A stretch of DNA of 64,000 nt from JBCCMQ01 sp039026235 (GTDB lineage Bacteria > Pseudomonadota > Alphaproteobacteria > Rhodobacterales > Rhodobacteraceae): the NCBI GenBank assembly GCA_039026235.1, contig JBCCMQ010000008.1, positions 103,398 through 167,397 of the forward strand, written 5' to 3'. How positions within the stretch are numbered: position 1 is the stretch's first letter; every line of letters starts with the position of its first letter. Below the pieces are notes generated by a model. That model saw only the letters and a program-made list of their open reading frames with translations, had not been told where the DNA came from and did no database searches. Below are positions 60,786 through 64,000 of the stretch, one piece after another. The translations under genes and the position numbers were made by a program.

Positions 60786-61505
60786 GTGAAAAGCGCTCTG
60801 CGCATACTATACCCCGCGCAGTGCCTTGCCTGCGAGGTTTTGATTGATGGTGCCTCCGGCCTGTGCGGATCTTGCTGGAGCGAAACGCCTTTCATTCTGG
60901 GGACGGCCTGCCGGAAGTGCGGCACGCCGCTTCTTGGCGAGGCGCCGGGTGATGAGAATGCGCTTTGTGACGATTGCCTAAGAATTGCCCGCCCCTGGCG
61001 CAACGGCGCAGCCGTCATGACCTATTCAGGCAAGGCGCGAAAGCTGATCTTGTCCTTTAAGCACGGTGACCGTTTGGATCTGGCAGAGCCGTTTTCGCAT
61101 TGGATGCTGCAGAAGGGGCGCGATCTTCTGGGCAGCGATACCATCATCGTCCCGGTGCCGATCCCGCTGCGCCGCCTGATTAAGCGGCGCTACAATCAGG
61201 CAGCGCTGCTGGCCGGGAACCTGGGTAGGGTGACGGGGCTAACGGTCGTCCCGGATGCCCTGATCCGCACCCGTCACACGCCGCCGATGGAAGGCATATC
61301 CTCCGAAGACCGCTTTCGCCTTCAAAGCGGGGCCATAAAGATCCATCCCCGGCGGGGCACGCGGGTGGCAGGCCGGCCCGTGCTTTTGATTGACGATGTT
61401 ATGACCACAGGCGCAACATTGGCGGCGGCGGCAGACGCTTTGCGGGCTGGCGGGGCTGCAACTGTGGATGTGCTCACACTGGCACGCGTTGCGAAGGACA
61501 TCTAA
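60786..61505 (+). CDS. comF: ComF-family phosphoribosyltransferase
   Basis: 239 residues. N-terminal zinc-binding cysteines (CLAC, CGSC, CRKC, CDDC) and a type-I phosphoribosyltransferase domain: VPVPIPLRRLIKRRYNQAALL and the PRPP loop VLLIDDVMTTGATL. In competent bacteria ComF aids DNA uptake; in most proteobacteria its job is unclear. GTG 60786. Followed 42 bp later by grxC. Confidence 0.9.
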   Translation: MKSALRILYPAQCLACEVLIDGASGLCGSCWSETPFILGTACRKCGTPLLGEAPGDENALCDDCLRIARPWRNGAAVMTYSGKARKLILSFKHGDRLDLAEPFSHWMLQKGRDLLGSDTIIVPVPIPLRRLIKRRYNQAALLAGNLGRVTGLTVVPDALIRTRHTPPMEGISSEDRFRLQSGAIKIHPRRGTRVAGRPVLLIDDVMTTGATLAAAADALRAGGAATVDVLTLARVAKDI

Positions 61506-61547
61506 GGGAATATATGTGGGTGGAACCCTCTTGAGAGGAGCCCAGAG

Positions 61548-61805
61548 ATGCAGACCATTGAAATCTATACCTCACCGCTCTGCGGTTTTTGCCACGCGGC
61601 CAAACGGCTGCTGACGCAAAAAGGCGCGAGCTTTGCGGAAATCGATCTGTCCAAGCAGCCGGAAAGGCGCGCTGAAATGATCGACCGCGCCCATGGTGGC
61701 CGTACGGTGCCGCAGATCTTTATCGGTGAGGCGCATGTCGGCGGATGCGACGACCTTTACGCGCTGGAACGCGCGGGCAAGCTGGATCCGATGCTGGCGG
61801 CCTGA
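61548..61805 (+). CDS. grxC: Glutaredoxin 3
   Basis: 85 residues, full length. Dithiol active site CGFC (Cys12, Cys15), GGRTVPQIFI with cis-Pro, and HVGGCDDLYAL for glutathione binding. Reduces disulphides with glutathione. ATG 61548 follows GAGAGGAG. The nitrilase gene begins 3 bp after its stop. Confidence 0.96.
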   Translation: MQTIEIYTSPLCGFCHAAKRLLTQKGASFAEIDLSKQPERRAEMIDRAHGGRTVPQIFIGEAHVGGCDDLYALERAGKLDPMLAA

Positions 61806-61808
61806 CGC

Positions 61809-62639
61809 GTGCGCACCGCTCTTCTGCAGCTGAACTCCAGCGACGATCCGCAGGAAAATCTGCCGGCGGTGCGCGATGCTTGCCGGCAGGCCGTTGCCGA
61901 AGGCGCGGGATTTGTTCTGACGCCCGAGGTGACGAATTGCGTCAGCGCAAGCCGGTCACGGCAGAATGACGTTCTGTCTTACGAGCGTGAGGACCCGTTT
62001 CTTGCCGGGTTGCGCGACGAGGCCGCGCGCGCTGGCGCCTGGGTTTTGATCGGATCCCTTGGACTGAAGACAGATGACGCTGACGGCCGCTTCGCCAACC
62101 GGTCGTTTCTGCTGGACCCGTCCGGCGAGATCCAAGCGCGCTATGACAAGATCCACATGTTCGATGTGGCGGTCACCGAAACCGAGACCTACCGCGAAAG
62201 CGCTGGCTATCGTCCCGGTGGGCGCGCGGTTGTGGCCGAGACGCCCTTTGCGAAGATAGGACTGAGCGTTTGTTATGACGTGCGTTTCTCAGCGCTTTAC
62301 CGGGCGCTGGCCCAAGGCGGTGCGGAAGTCCTGACCGTTCCTGCGGCCTTTTCGCCCGTGACCGGCGCCGCGCACTGGGAGCCGCTTCTTCGGGCGCGCG
62401 CCATCGAGAACGGATGCTATGTGCTGGCGCCGGCCCAGTGCGGAACGCATGCCGCCGCCCGTGGACGGGCGCGCCAAACACACGGCCATAGCATTGGCAT
62501 CGATCCCTGGGGTCAGGTTCTGGGCGATGCGGGAACCGCTCCGGGCATGGTGATGCTTGATCTCGACATGAAGCAGGTTCACTCTGCCCGCGCGCGGGTC
62601 CCCGCGCTTACCCATGATCGCCCGTTTTCGGGCCCGTAG
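61809..62639 (+). CDS. Nitrilase-superfamily amidohydrolase (Nit1/Nit2 type)
   Basis: 276 residues. Catalytic triad Glu40 (VLTPEVTN), Lys114 (RYDKIHMFDV), Cys155 (LSVCYDVRFSALYR). The block SVCYDVRF is typical of the Nit branch that hydrolyses deaminated glutathione, and the position right behind grxC suits a glutathione-related role; substrate is inferred. GTG 61809. Confidence 0.9.
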   Translation: MRTALLQLNSSDDPQENLPAVRDACRQAVAEGAGFVLTPEVTNCVSASRSRQNDVLSYEREDPFLAGLRDEAARAGAWVLIGSLGLKTDDADGRFANRSFLLDPSGEIQARYDKIHMFDVAVTETETYRESAGYRPGGRAVVAETPFAKIGLSVCYDVRFSALYRALAQGGAEVLTVPAAFSPVTGAAHWEPLLRARAIENGCYVLAPAQCGTHAAARGRARQTHGHSIGIDPWGQVLGDAGTAPGMVMLDLDMKQVHSARARVPALTHDRPFSGP

Positions 62640-62662
62640 GACGCGGCCGCCGCCAAACCCAC

Positions 62663-63121
62663 ATGCAGGATCCTGACGACAGTCTGGCCGTGGCCCTTTT
62701 CTCCGAGGTTTTCATGGCCGATCAGCTTGCGCGGAACCGTGTTTCCAGGGCTTTGCCCAAGGGTATGGAGCTATCGCATTTTTCGGTCCTAAACCACCTG
62801 GCCCGGGTTGGCGAAGAGCGCTCTCCCGCCCAGCTTGCCAAGAACTTTCATGTGACGCGCGGCGCCATGACCAACACGCTGTCGCGCCTTGAATGGGCAG
62901 GTCACGTGCACATTCGTCCGGATTGGGACGATGCGCGGCGCAAGTTTGTATCTATCAGCCCGTCCGGAATGAAGGCGCGAGATGCCGCATTGGACACGAT
63001 CACGCCGCTGATTGCCGAAGTCGTTAAAGAGATCGGTTCGGAAAAGGTTCGGGCCATTCTGCCCGTGTTGCGGGATCTGCGCATGCGGTTGGGCGACACC
63101 GGAACATCCGACAACTCGTAG
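62663..63121 (+). CDS. MarR-family transcriptional regulator
   Basis: 152 residues, a winged-helix protein of normal length: LSHFSVLNHLARVGEERSPA, then recognition helix VTRGAMTNTLSRLEWAGHV and the wing RPDWDDARRKFVSISPSG. Ligand unknown. 23 bp after the nitrilase gene, so probably in the comF-grxC-nitrilase transcript. Confidence 0.9.
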   Translation: MQDPDDSLAVALFSEVFMADQLARNRVSRALPKGMELSHFSVLNHLARVGEERSPAQLAKNFHVTRGAMTNTLSRLEWAGHVHIRPDWDDARRKFVSISPSGMKARDAALDTITPLIAEVVKEIGSEKVRAILPVLRDLRMRLGDTGTSDNS

Positions 63122-63141
63122 GCTGTCATCCGCAGGGTCGC

Positions 63142-63888
63142 TCAGGCGGCTTTGATTGCCGATGCGATGTAATTAATGCTGAGATCGCCGTCTGACATGC
63201 GCCAGCGATCCGCCAATGGATTGTAGACCATCCCTTTCTGGTCGACCGGTTCAAGACCGGAGCCTGTGACCAGTCTGTCCAATTCGTCGGGTGTCAGGAA
63301 CTTCTTCCAGTCGTGGGTGCCGCGCGGCAACCAACCCAGAACGTATTCTGCGCCGACGACCGCAAGAGCGAACGCTTTGGCCGACCGGTTCAGCGTGGAC
63401 ACGACAAAAAGACCACCCGGACGCAGCAGCCGTTCACAGGCTTGAATGAATGCCGCCGGATCGGCCACGTGTTCGATGATCTCCAGCGCAAGAACGATGT
63501 CGAACGCAGGCACGTTGCCCATAAGCTCTTCCACCGTTGTCTGCCGGTAGTCCACCTTCACGCCGCTTTGTTCAGCGTGGATGCGTGCAATCGGAAGGCT
63601 GCTTCCGGACGCATCGATGCCGGTGACACCTGCGCCAAGGCGGGCCATGGGTTCGGACACCAAGCCACCACCGCAACCCACATCCAGAACCCTGAGCCCG
63701 GCAAAGCGATCTCTGATCTTCGGGTCACGCGCAAATTGTACCGAAATCTGGTCGCAGATGTAGTCCAGACGGACCGGATTGAGCGCATGCAGGGCGCGGA
63801 ACTTGCCGGTCGGATTCCACCATTCGGTGGCCATCGCCTCGAATTTGGCGATTTCATCAGGATCGACCGTGCGCGGCTGCGCTTGCAT
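63142..63888 (-). CDS. ubiG: Ubiquinone biosynthesis O-methyltransferase UbiG
   Basis: 248 residues. Methylates both hydroxyls in ubiquinone synthesis. Opens with KFEAMATEWWNPTGKFRALH, SAM motif I VLDVGCGGGLVSEPMARLG, VTGIDASGSS, and the late NYIASAIKAA. ATG 63888 is preceded by a perfect AAGGAGAAG; the upstream ATG 63918 is not needed. The 112 bp beyond it to the window edge is its promoter side and shows nothing I can name. Confidence 0.96.
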   Translation of the reverse strand: MQAQPRTVDPDEIAKFEAMATEWWNPTGKFRALHALNPVRLDYICDQISVQFARDPKIRDRFAGLRVLDVGCGGGLVSEPMARLGAGVTGIDASGSSLPIARIHAEQSGVKVDYRQTTVEELMGNVPAFDIVLALEIIEHVADPAAFIQACERLLRPGGLFVVSTLNRSAKAFALAVVGAEYVLGWLPRGTHDWKKFLTPDELDRLVTGSGLEPVDQKGMVYNPLADRWRMSDGDLSINYIASAIKAA

Positions 63889-64000
63889 TCGCTTCTCCTT
63901 CGGGTCAATTTCGGCCACGGCCCGTGCTTTGGGCCGCGGGACACATATATCGTAACCAATGGATAAGTCCTCAGGCCAAAAGGGCGCAACGCAGCTCTTG

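Noticed and set aside
1..64000. Mobile elements, prophage, CRISPR array, toxin-antitoxin or defence genes
   Set aside because: No transposase, integrase, phage structural gene, spaced direct repeats or known defence motif was seen on either strand.
1..64000. tRNA or rRNA genes in the intergenic gaps
   Set aside because: No T-loop GGTTCRA consensus with acceptor pairing was found in any gap.

Overview
The window is about 62-65% GC core chromosome of an alphaproteobacterium, most probably a member of the Rhodobacteraceae (Roseobacter/Rhodobacter lineage). The evidence is the regB / senC-regA redox locus with ahcY beyond it, alphaproteobacterial addB-addA, HslV with a short N-terminal extension, and the maf-aroE-coaE-dnaQ // hemJ-rho-mnmE-mnmG-rsmG-parA-parB order that in alphaproteobacteria surrounds the replication origin. 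I see no phage, insertion sequence, CRISPR array, rRNA or tRNA gene.

Layout. 1-6.5 kb: partial ahcY, a small exported protein, an HD hydrolase/acetyltransferase pair, the RegBA redox two-component system with the SCO1-type protein SenC, and a PAS-domain protein without a kinase domain. 6.5-15 kb: a tightly coupled run tsaE-amgK-murU-addB-addA (tRNA t6A, cell-wall sugar recycling, double-strand break repair). 15-21 kb: trxA with its own promoter and terminator, then hslV, a multi-spanning membrane protein gene, hslU, an esterase-like lipoprotein and an MFS transporter. 21-27 kb: Smr-domain protein, mltA and a Tim44-like protein; fxsA and secB; then maf-aroE-coaE-dnaQ transcribed leftwards.

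27,071-27,462 is a 392-bp AT-richer gap with DnaA-box-like 9-mers and large inverted repeats. Gene direction flips there from leftward to rightward, so it is the best candidate for oriC. 27.5-35 kb runs rightwards: hemJ, rho, mnmE, mnmG, rsmG, parA, parB. Two perfect 16-bp parS sites lie in the first codons of mnmG and rsmG, so origin, centromere and segregation genes sit within 8 kb.

35-46 kb: rph-rdgB-hemW diverges from hrcA-grpE (heat shock); then mutS, an exported msrA, a degraded stretch, a DUF1810 gene, argG and ilvA. 46-51 kb: a histidine phosphotransfer protein divergent from a response-regulator/PP2C phosphatase, two NUDIX enzymes, hslO (Hsp33) and a CCA-adding-type nucleotidyltransferase. 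51.5-57 kb: two coupled ABC exporter half-transporters, then two L,D-transpeptidase-fold proteins flanking a CAP-domain lipoprotein. 57-64 kb: an AraC-type regulator, an inverted-repeat-rich gap, hemH, a BioC-like methyltransferase, comF-grxC-nitrilase-marR, and ubiG.

Most genes are housekeeping (redox sensing, protein quality control, chromosome replication and segregation, envelope and haem metabolism). The unexplained parts are the membrane gene inside hslVU, the PAS protein beside RegB, the HPt/PP2C pair, the ahcY leader, and the inverted-repeat gap at 58.4 kb. I did not find a clearly new multi-gene system.
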